This document shows, one piece after another, positions 7,874 through 16,766 of a stretch of DNA of 64,000 nt. The translations under genes and the position numbers were made by a program. The stretch's first letter is position 1, and each line of letters starts with the position of its first letter. This stretch comes from Achromobacter sp. Root83 (GTDB lineage Bacteria > Pseudomonadota > Gammaproteobacteria > Burkholderiales > Burkholderiaceae_B). The notes under the pieces are model-generated. The model saw only the letters and a list, made by a program, of their open reading frames with translations. It was not told the DNA's origin and did no database searches. The stretch is taken from positions 1 through 64,000 of the forward strand of contig NZ_LMIU01000022.1 of assembly GCF_001428845.1 (NCBI RefSeq), given 5' to 3'.

Positions 7874-9292
7874 CTACGCCGCGCCGGCGTTGCGCATGAA
7901 GCGCCACAGCGCGGGCGCGGCCGAGTACGCCACATTGAAGCGCACCCAGGGCGTGTCGGCCTCGTCCGCCTCGAAGTAGGAGCCGGGGGCCAGCCAGATC
8001 CCGTCCTTGAGCGCCAGTTCCGCCAGGCCATTGGCCCCGCGTTCGCGCCACTGCCCGGCCACCTTGGCCCAGAGGAACAGTCCGCCCTGCGGCCGTCCGT
8101 AGATCTCGAAACCGTGTTGCCGCATCTGCTCGGCCACGCCCGTGTGGGCCTCGGCCAGCCGTTCGCGGGTGCGCGCGATGTGGGAGCGGTACCGCCCTTC
8201 GCGTATGACCTGATGCACGATGCGTTCCATGATCTCGGGCGAGGTAAGGCCGACCGCCATCTTCGTGCGGGCGATGTCGCGCGCAAGATCGCGGTGCGCC
8301 ACCACGTAGCCCACCCGCACCGACGGACTGATGACTTTCGAGTAGCCGCCCAGGTAGACGACCCGGCGCGCGCCGTCCAGGGCGGCCAGCATCGGCGTCA
8401 CGCCCGGCGCCAGCTCACGCGAGATATCGTCTTCCACGACCCACAAACCATGCCGCTCGGCCGCCTGCAGGATGCGGAACGCATTGGCCATGCCGATGCT
8501 CGCGCCCGAGGGATTCTGCAGCGCGGTATTGATGAACAGGGCGCGGGGCCGGTGCTGGGCCGCCACGCGATCCAGGGCGTCGCAGTCCAGCCCATCCAAG
8601 GTCCGGGGCACCGACAGGACGCGCAGGCCGGCCAGCCGCAGCATCTGCAGCAGATTGGCATAGGCCGGCTGCTCCACCACCACGCTGTCGCCGGGCCGCA
8701 GCAGGGTACGGATCACCATGTCCAGCCCGTGCGTCACGCCCTGCGTCAGCAGCACCTGCGATACCTCGACCTCCATGCCTTGCGCGCTCAGGCTGGCCGC
8801 GATGGTCTCGCGCAGCGGCGCATAGCCGTAGGGATGCCCGTAGTTGGCGATGCGCATCGCCGGCACGCGCCCCATGTGGCGCAGCGCCATGTGCAGCCCT
8901 TCCTCGTTCAGCCATTCGCCGGGCAGCCAGCCGCATCCCGATTTGATGGGAATGGAATGGTCCGCGAAGATATCCGACAGGAGCCAGCCCGCGTTCAGCC
9001 GGGGCGGCTCCCAGGACGGCGCTTCGACCCGCCGCGCGGGCGCATCGGGCGAGGCCACGCGGTAGCCGGCGCCGGGCCGCGCCGCCAGCCAGCCCTGGGA
9101 CACCAGCCGGCTGTAGGCGCTGGCCACGGTGAACGTGCTGACGCCGTGCTGGCGCGCGCATTCGCGCACCGAAGGTAAGGACATACCCGGACGCAGGGTC
9201 TGTTCTTCAATGGCGCGCAGGATGGCGGCCACCAGTTGCTCGACAAGCGTCGGCGCGGGGCCGCGGGCGCGGGTGGGCTGGAAATCGATCAC
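7874..9292 (-). CDS. MocR-type (GntR-HTH plus aminotransferase-fold) transcriptional regulator
   Basis: 472 residues: a GntR winged helix at residues 15-80 (LVEQLVAAILRAIEE, LPSVRECARQHGVSTFTVA) joined to a fold-type I aminotransferase domain with the PLP lysine Lys319 in GGYSKVISPSVRVG. MocR proteins use PLP as an effector-sensing cofactor. It is divergent from an omega-amino acid aminotransferase, its likely target. The start is GTG at 9290-9292 (reading MIDFQPTRARG), only about seven bases from a TATAGT box that lies inside the twin operator, with no ribosome binding site, so the transcript may be leaderless. The effector is inferred to be beta-alanine or a related amine. Confidence 0.92.
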   Translation of the reverse strand: MIDFQPTRARGPAPTLVEQLVAAILRAIEEQTLRPGMSLPSVRECARQHGVSTFTVASAYSRLVSQGWLAARPGAGYRVASPDAPARRVEAPSWEPPRLNAGWLLSDIFADHSIPIKSGCGWLPGEWLNEEGLHMALRHMGRVPAMRIANYGHPYGYAPLRETIAASLSAQGMEVEVSQVLLTQGVTHGLDMVIRTLLRPGDSVVVEQPAYANLLQMLRLAGLRVLSVPRTLDGLDCDALDRVAAQHRPRALFINTALQNPSGASIGMANAFRILQAAERHGLWVVEDDISRELAPGVTPMLAALDGARRVVYLGGYSKVISPSVRVGYVVAHRDLARDIARTKMAVGLTSPEIMERIVHQVIREGRYRSHIARTRERLAEAHTGVAEQMRQHGFEIYGRPQGGLFLWAKVAGQWRERGANGLAELALKDGIWLAPGSYFEADEADTPWVRFNVAYSAAPALWRFMRNAGAA

Positions 9293-9297
9293 GAGAT

Positions 9298-9332
9298 AAC
9301 TATACAGTTGTGCTGCTCACAACTATACAGTT
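9298..9332. promoter_or_regulatory. Twin direct-repeat operator for the MocR regulator
   Basis: Two identical 12-base boxes AACTATACAGTT at 9298-9309 and 9321-9332, 23 bases apart start to start. Each box is itself a near palindrome (reverse complement AACTGTATAGTT). They lie in the divergent promoter region between the regulator and the aminotransferase. Paired direct repeats about two helical turns apart are the usual binding pattern of MocR regulators. Confidence 0.8.
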
Positions 9333-9452
9333 AGCGGCAAATGCGCAGATTGTATATTTTCATTCCCCGCAGGACGTACCAGAATCGTTTGAATCCCGCC
9401 GGCCGCGCCCCCGTCGCGCAGGCCCGGCGGCTTTCCATCCCCTGGAGTCACC

Positions 9453-10778
9453 ATGAACGCCCCCGCCCAGTTGCCCGATCTGTCCCATCTCTGGATGCCC
9501 TTCACTGCCAACAAGCAGTTCAAGGCTCACCCGCGCATGCTGGCAACGGCCAAAGGCATGTACTACACCTCCACCGATGGCCGCCAGATCCTGGATGGCA
9601 CCGCCGGCCTGTGGTGCGTCAACGCCGGGCACGGCCGCCAGGAGATCGTCGAGGCGATCTCCCGCCAGGCCGGCGTCATGGACTATGCCCCGGGCTTCCA
9701 GCTGGGCCACCCGCTGGCCTTCGAGGCCGCCACCGCGGTGGCCGGCCTGATGCCGCAGGGCCTGGACCGCGTGTTCTTCACGAATTCGGGTTCCGAGTCG
9801 GTCGATACGTCACTGAAGATCGCCCTGGCCTATCATCGCGCCCGCGGCGAAGGTCAACGCACCCGCCTGATCGGCCGCGAACGCGGCTACCACGGCGTCG
9901 GCTTTGGCGGCATCTCGGTGGGCGGCATCTCGACCAACCGCAAGACCTTCTCCGGCGCGCTGCTGCCCGCCGTGGACCACCTGCCCCACACGCACAACCT
10001 GGAGCACAACGCCTATTCCAAGGGCCAGCCCGCCTGGGGCGAGCACCTGGCCGAAGAGCTGGAGCGCATCGTCGCCCTGCACGACGCCTCCACCATCGCC
10101 GCCGTGATCGTCGAACCGATGGCCGGCTCGACCGGCGTGCTGATACCGCCCAAGGGCTATCTGGAAAAGCTGCGCGAGATCACCTCCAAGCACGGCATCC
10201 TGCTGATTTTCGACGAAGTCATCACCGCCTACGGCCGCCTGGGCGCAGCCACGGCTTCCGAGTTCTTGGGCGTGACGCCGGACATCATCGCCATGGCCAA
10301 GGGCGTCAGCAATGCCGCCGTCCCGGCCGGCGCGGTCGCGGTCAAGCGCGAGGTCCACGACGCCATCGTCAACGGCCCGGCCGGCGGTATCGAGTTCTTC
10401 CACGGCTATACCTATTCCGCGCACCCCCTGGCGGCGGCCGCCATCCTGGCCACGCTGGACATCTATCGCCGCGAAGACCTCTTCGGCCGCGCGCGCAAGC
10501 TGTCCGCCGCCTTCCAGGAAGCCGCCCACGGCCTGAAGGGCGCGCCGCATGTCATCGACGTGCGCAACCTGGGCCTGGTGTCCGGCATAGAATTGGCGCC
10601 ACGAGCCGGCGCGCCGGGCGCGCGCGCCGCCGAAGCCTTCCAGAAGTGCTTCGACAGCGGCCTGATGGTGCGCTACACCGGCGACATCATCGCCGTCTCG
10701 CCCCCGCTGATCATCGAAGAGGCCCAGATCGGCCAGATCTTCGAACAGATCGGCAAGGTCCTGAAAGAAATTGCATAG
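9453..10778 (+). CDS. Omega-amino acid (beta-alanine):pyruvate aminotransferase
   Basis: 441-residue class III PLP aminotransferase that moves the amino group of beta-alanine or similar omega-amines to pyruvate, giving malonate semialdehyde and alanine. LWMPFTANKQFK and DGTAGLWCVNAGHGR open the protein as in known omega-amino acid:pyruvate transaminases; the acceptor motif FTNSGSESVDTSLK, the cofactor aspartate in IFDEVITAYGR and the PLP lysine Lys283 in AMAKGVSNAAVP are present. The ATG at 9453 follows CTGGAG. It is transcribed away from the MocR regulator and followed by a semialdehyde dehydrogenase that would consume the product, as in the bauA-bauC pair of Pseudomonas. Substrate range (beta-alanine, GABA, taurine-like amines) is inferred. 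Confidence 0.9.
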   Translation: MNAPAQLPDLSHLWMPFTANKQFKAHPRMLATAKGMYYTSTDGRQILDGTAGLWCVNAGHGRQEIVEAISRQAGVMDYAPGFQLGHPLAFEAATAVAGLMPQGLDRVFFTNSGSESVDTSLKIALAYHRARGEGQRTRLIGRERGYHGVGFGGISVGGISTNRKTFSGALLPAVDHLPHTHNLEHNAYSKGQPAWGEHLAEELERIVALHDASTIAAVIVEPMAGSTGVLIPPKGYLEKLREITSKHGILLIFDEVITAYGRLGAATASEFLGVTPDIIAMAKGVSNAAVPAGAVAVKREVHDAIVNGPAGGIEFFHGYTYSAHPLAAAAILATLDIYRREDLFGRARKLSAAFQEAAHGLKGAPHVIDVRNLGLVSGIELAPRAGAPGARAAEAFQKCFDSGLMVRYTGDIIAVSPPLIIEEAQIGQIFEQIGKVLKEIA

Positions 10779-10833
10779 CCCCATGCCGAATCCCGCGCCG
10801 CGCCGCGTGCGCGTCTCTTGACACACCAGCCCC

Positions 10834-10866
10834 GCGGGCGGCCTGCAGCCGCCCGCAGGCATTTTT
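10834..10866 (+). terminator. Hairpin between aminotransferase and dehydrogenase genes
   Basis: Perfect 9-bp stem GCGGGCGGC/GCCGCCCGC with a 5-base loop, followed five bases later by ATTTTT. It could act as a partial terminator, lowering dehydrogenase expression relative to the aminotransferase. Confidence 0.5.
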
Positions 10867-10895
10867 GACGAATCTCCGCAGCGAGTCTTGCATCC

Positions 10896-12389
10896 ATGAA
10901 GAAGATCCCTCATTTCATCAACGGCCAACCCTATGACGGCGGCAGCAGCCGCTATGCGGACGGCTTCAATCCCGCCACCGGCGAGATCTGCTCGTCGATC
11001 CCGCTGGCCTCCAATGAAGACGTGGCGCTGGCCGTGGCCGCCGCCAAGCAGGCCTTCCCGGCCTGGTCCGAGACCCCGGCGCTCAAGCGCGCCCGCGTCC
11101 TGTTCAATTTCAAGGCGCTGCTGGACCAGCATCAGGACGAGCTGGCCGAGCTGATCACCCGCGAACACGGCAAGGTGTTCTCGGACGCCAAGGGCGAAGT
11201 GATGCGCGGAATCGAGATCGTCGAATTCGCCTGCGGCATCCCGCAATTGCTCAAGGGCCAGTATTCCGACCAGATCGGCGGCGGCATCGACAACTGGAGC
11301 ATGCGCCAGGCCCTGGGCGTGGTGGCCGGCATCACGCCGTTCAACTTCCCGATGATGGTGCCGTGCTGGATGTTCCCGGTGGCCATCGCCTGCGGCAATA
11401 CCTTCATCCTCAAGCCGTCCGAACGCGATCCGTCCGCCTCGCTACGCCTGGCAGAACTGCTGACCGAAGCCGGCCTGCCCCCCGGCGTGTTCAACGTGCT
11501 GCACGGCGACAAGCTCGCCGTCGACGCGCTGATCTCGCACCCCGACGTCGAGGCGCTGTCCTTCGTCGGATCCACCCCGATCGCGGAATACATCTACGCC
11601 GAAGGCACCAAGCGCGGCAAGCGCGTGCAGGCGCTGGGCGGCGCCAAGAACCACCTGGTGGTCATGCCCGACGCGGACCTGGACCAGGTCACCGACGCGC
11701 TGATGGGCGCCGCCTACGGTTCCGCGGGCGAACGCTGCATGGCGATCTCGGTCGCCGTCGCGGTCGGCGATGTGGCGGACAAGATCGTCGAGCGGCTCAC
11801 GCCGCGCGTGAAGGCGCTGGTCGTCAAGGACGGCATGCAGTCCGACGCCGAAATGGGCCCGCTGGTGACCGCGCAGCACCGCAAGAAGGTGCTGGGCTAC
11901 ATCGAAGACGGCATCGCCAGCGGCGCCGATCTGGTGGTGGACGGCCGCGGCCTGCAGGTGCCGGGCAACGAAAAGGGCTTCTTCCTGGGCGGCACGCTGT
12001 TCGACAACGTGAAGCCCTCCATGAACATCTACCGCGAAGAGATCTTCGGACCGGTGCTGTGCGTGGTGCGCGTGCCCGACTTCGCCAGCGCCGTCGAACT
12101 GATCAACGCCCATGAATTCGGCAACGGCGTTGCCTGCTTCACGTCCGACGGCGGCGTGGCGCGTGCGTTCGCGCGCCAGATCAAGGTGGGCATGGTCGGC
12201 ATCAACGTGCCGATCCCGGTGCCCATGGCCTGGCATTCCTTCGGCGGCTGGAAGCGTTCGCTGTTTGGCGACCACCACGCCTACGGCGAAGAAGGCATCC
12301 GCTTCTACTCGCGCTACAAGAGCGTGATGCAGCGCTGGCCGGACAGCATCGCCAAGGGCGCCGAGTTCACGATGCCTGTGGCGAAGTGA
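10896..12389 (+). CDS. mmsA: CoA-acylating methylmalonate/malonate-semialdehyde dehydrogenase
   Basis: 497-residue aldehyde dehydrogenase of the CoA-acylating MmsA/IolA group, converting malonate semialdehyde to acetyl-CoA (or methylmalonate semialdehyde to propionyl-CoA) with NAD+ and release of CO2. The nucleophile Cys281 lies in [25 protein letters not shown] and [12 protein letters not shown] are diagnostic of this branch, and there is no conserved general-base Glu at the usual position, as expected. It follows the aminotransferase by 117 bases, making a two-step beta-alanine pathway. The ribosome binding site at 10896 is weak (GAGTCTTGCATCC). Confidence 0.93.
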   Translation: MKKIPHFINGQPYDGGSSRYADGFNPATGEICSSIPLASNEDVALAVAAAKQAFPAWSETPALKRARVLFNFKALLDQHQDELAELITREHGKVFSDAKGEVMRGIEIVEFACGIPQLLKGQYSDQIGGGIDNWSMRQALGVVAGITPFNFPMMVPCWMFPVAIACGNTFILKPSERDPSASLRLAELLTEAGLPPGVFNVLHGDKLAVDALISHPDVEALSFVGSTPIAEYIYAEGTKRGKRVQALGGAKNHLVVMPDADLDQVTDALMGAAYGSAGERCMAISVAVAVGDVADKIVERLTPRVKALVVKDGMQSDAEMGPLVTAQHRKKVLGYIEDGIASGADLVVDGRGLQVPGNEKGFFLGGTLFDNVKPSMNIYREEIFGPVLCVVRVPDFASAVELINAHEFGNGVACFTSDGGVARAFARQIKVGMVGINVPIPVPMAWHSFGGWKRSLFGDHHAYGEEGIRFYSRYKSVMQRWPDSIAKGAEFTMPVAK

Positions 12390-12480
12390 GGCCCCCCCCG
12401 AAGCGCTGCGCGCTTCCCCCCAGGGGGGCGTCTCTGCGAACCGGCGGAGCCGGATCCGCGAGACCGCGCTCTTGGAGCGT
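12390..12480. repeat. GC-rich intergenic repeat-like element with nested hairpins
   Basis: Directly after the mmsA stop: an eight-C run, the hairpin GAAGCGC-TGC-GCGCTTC (12400-12416), CCCCCC-A-GGGGGG and CCGGC-GGA-GCCGG (12441-12453). This layout looks like a dispersed intergenic element I associate with Alcaligenaceae and other Burkholderiales genomes, but only one copy is in this window, so the repeat status rests on memory rather than on what is seen here. Confidence 0.45.
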
Positions 12481-12550
12481 ATTGCCAAGTTGTGGCGCTT
12501 TAGCTGTTTGCGGGGCGGAGGGGGCGTCAACGCCTTGACGCACTGAAACA

Positions 12551-12575
12551 AACGCGGCGTTTCGCCGCGCTTTCC
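12551..12575 (+). terminator. Probable weak terminator before the M81 peptidase operon
   Basis: Stem CGCGGCG/CGCCGCG with a TTT loop followed by CTTTCC. It is placed to separate the beta-alanine genes from the following peptide-utilisation operon. Confidence 0.45.
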
Positions 12576-12603
12576 GGACATCAGTACTACAAGGGGAAAC
12601 CTG

Positions 12604-14112
12604 ATGCGTATCGGGATCGGCGGCTTTCAGCATGAGACCAACACGTTCGCGCCGTCGCGCGCGACGTGGGAGGATTTTGCGGACAAGGGCGGGGGCTGGC
12701 CCAAGCTGGTCAGCGGGCCCGCGATGTTCGAGGCGGTGGCCGGCGCCAACATACCGGTCGCGGGCTTCATCGAGGCCATGGGGCAGCACACGCTGCTGCC
12801 CACCACGTGGGCCGCGGCAAGCCCTTCCGGCCATGTCACCCGCGATGCGTTCGAGCGCATCAGCGCAATGATCCTGCAGGGCCTGTCAGAGGCCATGCCC
12901 CTGGACGGCGTGTACCTGGACCTGCACGGCGCCATGGTGACCGAACACCTGGACGATGGCGAAGGCGAACTGCTCAAGCGTGTGCGCGAGCTGGTCGGCC
13001 CCGGCGTGCCGGTCGTCGCCAGCCTGGACCTGCACGCCAACGTGACGCGCGCCATGGTGCGCCATGCCGACGCGCTGGTCTGCTACCGGACCTACCCCCA
13101 CATCGACATGGCCGAGACCGGCCAGCGGGCCGCCAGCCTGCTGGCGTTGCGGCTGGCCGGCATGCCGCGCCACTACGCGGCGCTGCGCACCCTGCCCTTC
13201 CTGATTTCGCTGTGCTGGCAATCCACCGACATCGAGCCGTCCCGCAGCCTTTACCAGTTGGTGAGCGACCTCGAAGCACGCGGCGCCGCCAGCCTCTCAT
13301 TCGCCACCGGCTTTCCGGCCGCGGACTTTCCCGAATGCGCGCCCACCGTGTGGGCCTATGGCGTGACGCAGGCCGACGCCGACGCGGCGGCGGACGAAAT
13401 GGCGCGCGCGGTCCTGAACGCGGAACGCGACTTCGGCGGCAGGCTCTACACGCCAGACGAAGCCGTGCAGGAAGCCATGCGGCTGGCGCGCGACGCGGCC
13501 AAGCCTGTGGTCATCGCAGATGCGCAGGACAATCCCGGCGCGGGCGGCAGCTCGGACACCACCGGCGTATTGCGCGCGCTGATCCGCCACGACGCGCGCG
13601 ACACCGCCATCGGACTGATTGTCGATCCCGCCGCCGCGCTGGCCGCGCATCGCGCCGGCACGGGAAACAAGGTGCGGATTGCATTGGGTGGACACTCGGG
13701 TATTCCCCACGATGAGCCGCTGGACACCGAGTTCATTGTCGAGAAAACTTCAGAGGGCCGTTTCGATACGCACGGCGCGTTCTATCGCGGCTTTCACATG
13801 GATCTGGGCCCCAGCGCCTGCCTGCGCATCGGCGGCGTGCGCATCATCGTCGCCTCCAACAAGGTGCAGATGGCGGACCAGGAGATGTTCCGCTTCGCGG
13901 GCGTGGAGCCCACCCGCGCCGCGATCCTGGTGGTGAAGAGTTCCGCGCACTTTCGCGCGGATTTCGCGCCCATCGCACAGACGATCCTGGTTTGCGCCGC
14001 CCCTGGCTCCATGCTTATGGATGCGGCAAAACAACCATGGACACGGTTGCGTCCCGGCATCAGAATGGCGCCTTGCGGACCGGTGTTCGACGGCCGGCCC
14101 GCTACCGCCTGA
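12604..14112 (+). CDS. M81-family metallopeptidase (MlrC-like), first copy
   Basis: 502-residue zinc-peptidase homologue of MlrC, the sphingomonad enzyme that hydrolyses linearised microcystin. Features in order: GGFQHETNTFAPS at the N-terminus, LDLHGAMV, LDLHANVTRAMV, YPHIDMAETG, and DAQDNPGAGGSSDTT at the start of the C-terminal half. The His/Asp residues in these motifs are the likely metal ligands. The ATG at 12604 follows AAGGGGAA. It is the first gene of a co-directional set with a peptide-type ABC importer, an amidase and a second M81 protein. The true substrate in this organism is unknown; I would not call it a microcystinase. Confidence 0.87.
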   Translation: MRIGIGGFQHETNTFAPSRATWEDFADKGGGWPKLVSGPAMFEAVAGANIPVAGFIEAMGQHTLLPTTWAAASPSGHVTRDAFERISAMILQGLSEAMPLDGVYLDLHGAMVTEHLDDGEGELLKRVRELVGPGVPVVASLDLHANVTRAMVRHADALVCYRTYPHIDMAETGQRAASLLALRLAGMPRHYAALRTLPFLISLCWQSTDIEPSRSLYQLVSDLEARGAASLSFATGFPAADFPECAPTVWAYGVTQADADAAADEMARAVLNAERDFGGRLYTPDEAVQEAMRLARDAAKPVVIADAQDNPGAGGSSDTTGVLRALIRHDARDTAIGLIVDPAAALAAHRAGTGNKVRIALGGHSGIPHDEPLDTEFIVEKTSEGRFDTHGAFYRGFHMDLGPSACLRIGGVRIIVASNKVQMADQEMFRFAGVEPTRAAILVVKSSAHFRADFAPIAQTILVCAAPGSMLMDAAKQPWTRLRPGIRMAPCGPVFDGRPATA

Positions 14113-14192
14113 CCCTCGCGCGCCGACCTTGCGCGGCGCGTTAACGACGTAGCGGCCGCCAGTGCCGCTCACAACGCTTCAAGGGGAACTAC

Positions 14193-15758
14193 ATGCTCAA
14201 GTTTGTCCGAGCGGCCGCGTTGGCCGGCGCAACCCTCGCGATGGCTCACGGCGCCTACGCCGAAACCGTCATCAAGACGGTCATGCACTCGCCTCTGCGC
14301 CTGACCGATCCGCACGCCACCACCGCGTACATCACGACGTGGCACGGCTACATGATCTACGACACCTTGCTGGCAACCGACGCCGACAACAAGGTGCAGC
14401 CGCAGATGCTTGAGAAGTGGGAAGTCTCGCCCGACGGCAAGACCTACACCATGACGTTGCGCGACGGCCAGAAGTGGCATGACGGCAAGCCGGTGACATC
14501 CGAAGACTGCGTCGCGTCGATCAAGCGCTGGGCCGCCGGCGACGGCATGGGCCGCACGCTGCTCAAGTTCACGGACAAGATCGAAGTCATCGACGACAAG
14601 AGCTTTCGCATCGTCATGAAGGAACCCACGGACCTCGCGCTGCGCGCCTTGTCCAAGCCCACCGGCACCGCGCCCTTCATGATGCCCAAGCGCATCGCGG
14701 AGCAGGCCATCGGCCAGCCCATTACCGACATGACCGGATCGGGTCCGTTCAAGATGGTCGAGTTCAAGCCGGGCGTGAAGACCGTCTACGCCAAGAACAC
14801 CGACTATGTGCCGCGCAAGGAGCCCGTCAGCGGCCTGGCCGGCGGCAAGGTCGTCCACGTGGACAAGGTCGAATGGGATGTCATGCCCGACGCCCTGACC
14901 ACGGCCAATGCGCTGCTTGGCGGCGAGATCGACTTCGTCGAGCAATTCCCCTATGACCTGCTGCCGATGATCGAAGGCAACAAGGACCTGAAGGAAGAGT
15001 CGCTCAGCCCGGTCGGCTACTTCACGATGTACCGCTTCAACTTCAAGTACCCGCCCTTCAACAACAAGAAGATCCGCCAGGCCGCGATGTACGCGATCGG
15101 CCAGGAAGACGTCATGAAGGCGCTGGTCGGCAATCCGAAGTACTGGAAGACCTGCGCTTCGCTGTGGGGTTGCGGCACGCCGCTGGAAAGCGATATCGGC
15201 AAGGACATGGTCGTGCCTTCCAACATCGAGAAAGCCAAGGCGCTGCTGAAGGAAGCCGGCTACGACAACACGCCGATCCTCGTCATGCACGCCACCGACG
15301 TGGGCACCCTGTCGGCCCAGCCGGTCGTGATGGCCCAGGCGCTGCGCAAGGCGGGCTTCAACGTCAACCTGGCGGCGATGGACTGGCAGAGCGTGGCCAC
15401 GCGCCGCGCATCGAAGTCGGCGCCCGCCGAAGGCGGCTGGAACGTCCACAATACCAACTGGTACGCCACCGACGTGATGGATCCGGTCCGTTCGGCTCCG
15501 GCCGCGGCCAATGGCGACAACGCCTGGTTCGGCTGGCCCGACTTCCCGCAGATCGAAGAACTGCGCACGAAGATGGCGCTCACCGCCGATCCCGCCGAGC
15601 AGAAGAAGATCTCCGAAGAAGTGCAGCGTATCGGCATCGACGAAGGCCTGTATGTGCCGCTGGGCCAGATGTCCGTGCCCACCGTCTACTCGACCAAGCT
15701 CTCGGGCCTGGTGCACGCGCCGGTCTTCGCGTTCTGGAACGTCAAAAAAGCCCCTTGA
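14193..15758 (+). CDS. Periplasmic substrate-binding protein of a peptide-type ABC transporter
   Basis: 521-residue SBP_bac_5-family protein that would capture an oligopeptide or similar ligand in the periplasm. A Sec signal peptide covers residues 1-23 (MLKFVRAAALAGATLAMAHG, cut after AYA), followed by mature family motifs DGKTYTMTLRDGQKWHDGKP and the C-terminal YVPLGQMSVPT. It is preceded by AAGGGGAA. The permeases follow after a stem-loop, an arrangement usually linked to higher expression of the binding protein than of the membrane parts. Ligand unknown; the neighbouring peptidases and amidase suggest a peptide or amide. Confidence 0.92.
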   Translation: MLKFVRAAALAGATLAMAHGAYAETVIKTVMHSPLRLTDPHATTAYITTWHGYMIYDTLLATDADNKVQPQMLEKWEVSPDGKTYTMTLRDGQKWHDGKPVTSEDCVASIKRWAAGDGMGRTLLKFTDKIEVIDDKSFRIVMKEPTDLALRALSKPTGTAPFMMPKRIAEQAIGQPITDMTGSGPFKMVEFKPGVKTVYAKNTDYVPRKEPVSGLAGGKVVHVDKVEWDVMPDALTTANALLGGEIDFVEQFPYDLLPMIEGNKDLKEESLSPVGYFTMYRFNFKYPPFNNKKIRQAAMYAIGQEDVMKALVGNPKYWKTCASLWGCGTPLESDIGKDMVVPSNIEKAKALLKEAGYDNTPILVMHATDVGTLSAQPVVMAQALRKAGFNVNLAAMDWQSVATRRASKSAPAEGGWNVHNTNWYATDVMDPVRSAPAAANGDNAWFGWPDFPQIEELRTKMALTADPAEQKKISEEVQRIGIDEGLYVPLGQMSVPTVYSTKLSGLVHAPVFAFWNVKKAP

Positions 15759-15765
15759 CGGGCAA

Positions 15766-15800
15766 AGGGCCTGCTCACACTGAAAACGTGAACAGGCCCT
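15766..15800 (+). promoter_or_regulatory. Intercistronic stem-loop between binding protein and permease genes
   Basis: Inverted repeat AGGGCCTG-C-TCAC / GTGA-A-CAGGCCCT with one internal mismatch and a 9-base loop, lying 7 bases after the binding-protein stop. No T-run follows. It probably protects the upstream mRNA from 3' exonucleases and lowers permease expression. Confidence 0.7.
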
Positions 15801-15820
15801 ACTAGTACTGGGGGAATTAC

Positions 15821-16762
15821 ATGCTGGCATTTGTCTCACGCCGGCTCCTCGCGACCATCCCCGTTCTGGTGATGGTCGCGGTGGTGGTCTTCGCGATATT
15901 GCGTTTCAGCCCGGGGGATCCGGCCATCATCATGGCGGGCGACGGCGCCACGCCCGAACGTATCGTCCAGATACGTCAGACGATGGGCCTGGACCAGCCG
16001 GTCATCAAGCAGTTCTTCATATGGGGCGGCAGGCTGCTGCAAGGCGATCTGGGCACGTCGCTCATGTCGGGCGTGCCGGTCACCAAACTGATCGCGCAGC
16101 GTCTCGAGCCCTCCATGAGCCTGGCGGTCCTGACCCTCGTCTTCACGTTGATCGTCGCCATCCCGCTGGGCATCCTGGCGGCCTGGCGGCAAGGCAAGCT
16201 GCTGGACCGCGCGGTGATGGGCTTTTCGGTGCTGGGGTTCTCGGTGCCGGTGTTCGTCACGGGCTACCTGCTGATCTGGCTGTTCGCCATCAAGCTGGGC
16301 TGGTTCAACGTGCAGGGCTACACGCCGCTTGAAAAGGGCTTCTGGCCGTTCCTGCACCGGCTCATCCTGCCCTCGCTCGCCTTGTCCACGGTCTACGTGG
16401 CGCTGATCGCGCGCATCACGCGCACCAGCGTCATCGAGGTCATGGGCGAAGACTTCATCCGGACCGCGCGCTCCAAGGGCCTGGGCGAAACCGGCGTGCT
16501 GCTGGGCCACGCCCTGCGCAACGCCGCCGTGCCCATCGCGACCGTCGTGGGGCTGGGCATCGCGCTGCTGATCAGCGGCGTGGTCGTGACCGAATCGGTG
16601 TTCAACATCCCCGGCCTGGGCCGGCTGGTGGTCGAAGCCGTGCTGGCGCGCGACTATCCCGTCATCCAGGGCCTGACGCTGTTCTTCGCGTTCGTCTACG
16701 TGTTCATCAATCTGGTTGTCGATTGCGCCTACACGGTGTTCGACCCGCGGATCAGGTACTGA
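15821..16762 (+). CDS. ABC transporter permease, DppB/OppB type
   Basis: 313-residue inner-membrane permease with six predicted spans, opening MLAFVSRRLLATIPVLVMVA as DppB proteins do. The cytoplasmic loop that contacts the ATPase reads EVMGEDFIRTARSKGLGE, an EAA-type motif. The ATG at 15821 follows GGGGGAATTAC. The second permease begins five bases after its stop, so translation is probably coupled. Together with the next two genes it forms the importer for the ligand of the upstream binding protein. Confidence 0.93.
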   Translation: MLAFVSRRLLATIPVLVMVAVVVFAILRFSPGDPAIIMAGDGATPERIVQIRQTMGLDQPVIKQFFIWGGRLLQGDLGTSLMSGVPVTKLIAQRLEPSMSLAVLTLVFTLIVAIPLGILAAWRQGKLLDRAVMGFSVLGFSVPVFVTGYLLIWLFAIKLGWFNVQGYTPLEKGFWPFLHRLILPSLALSTVYVALIARITRTSVIEVMGEDFIRTARSKGLGETGVLLGHALRNAAVPIATVVGLGIALLISGVVVTESVFNIPGLGRLVVEAVLARDYPVIQGLTLFFAFVYVFINLVVDCAYTVFDPRIRY

Positions 16763-16766
16763 CGCC

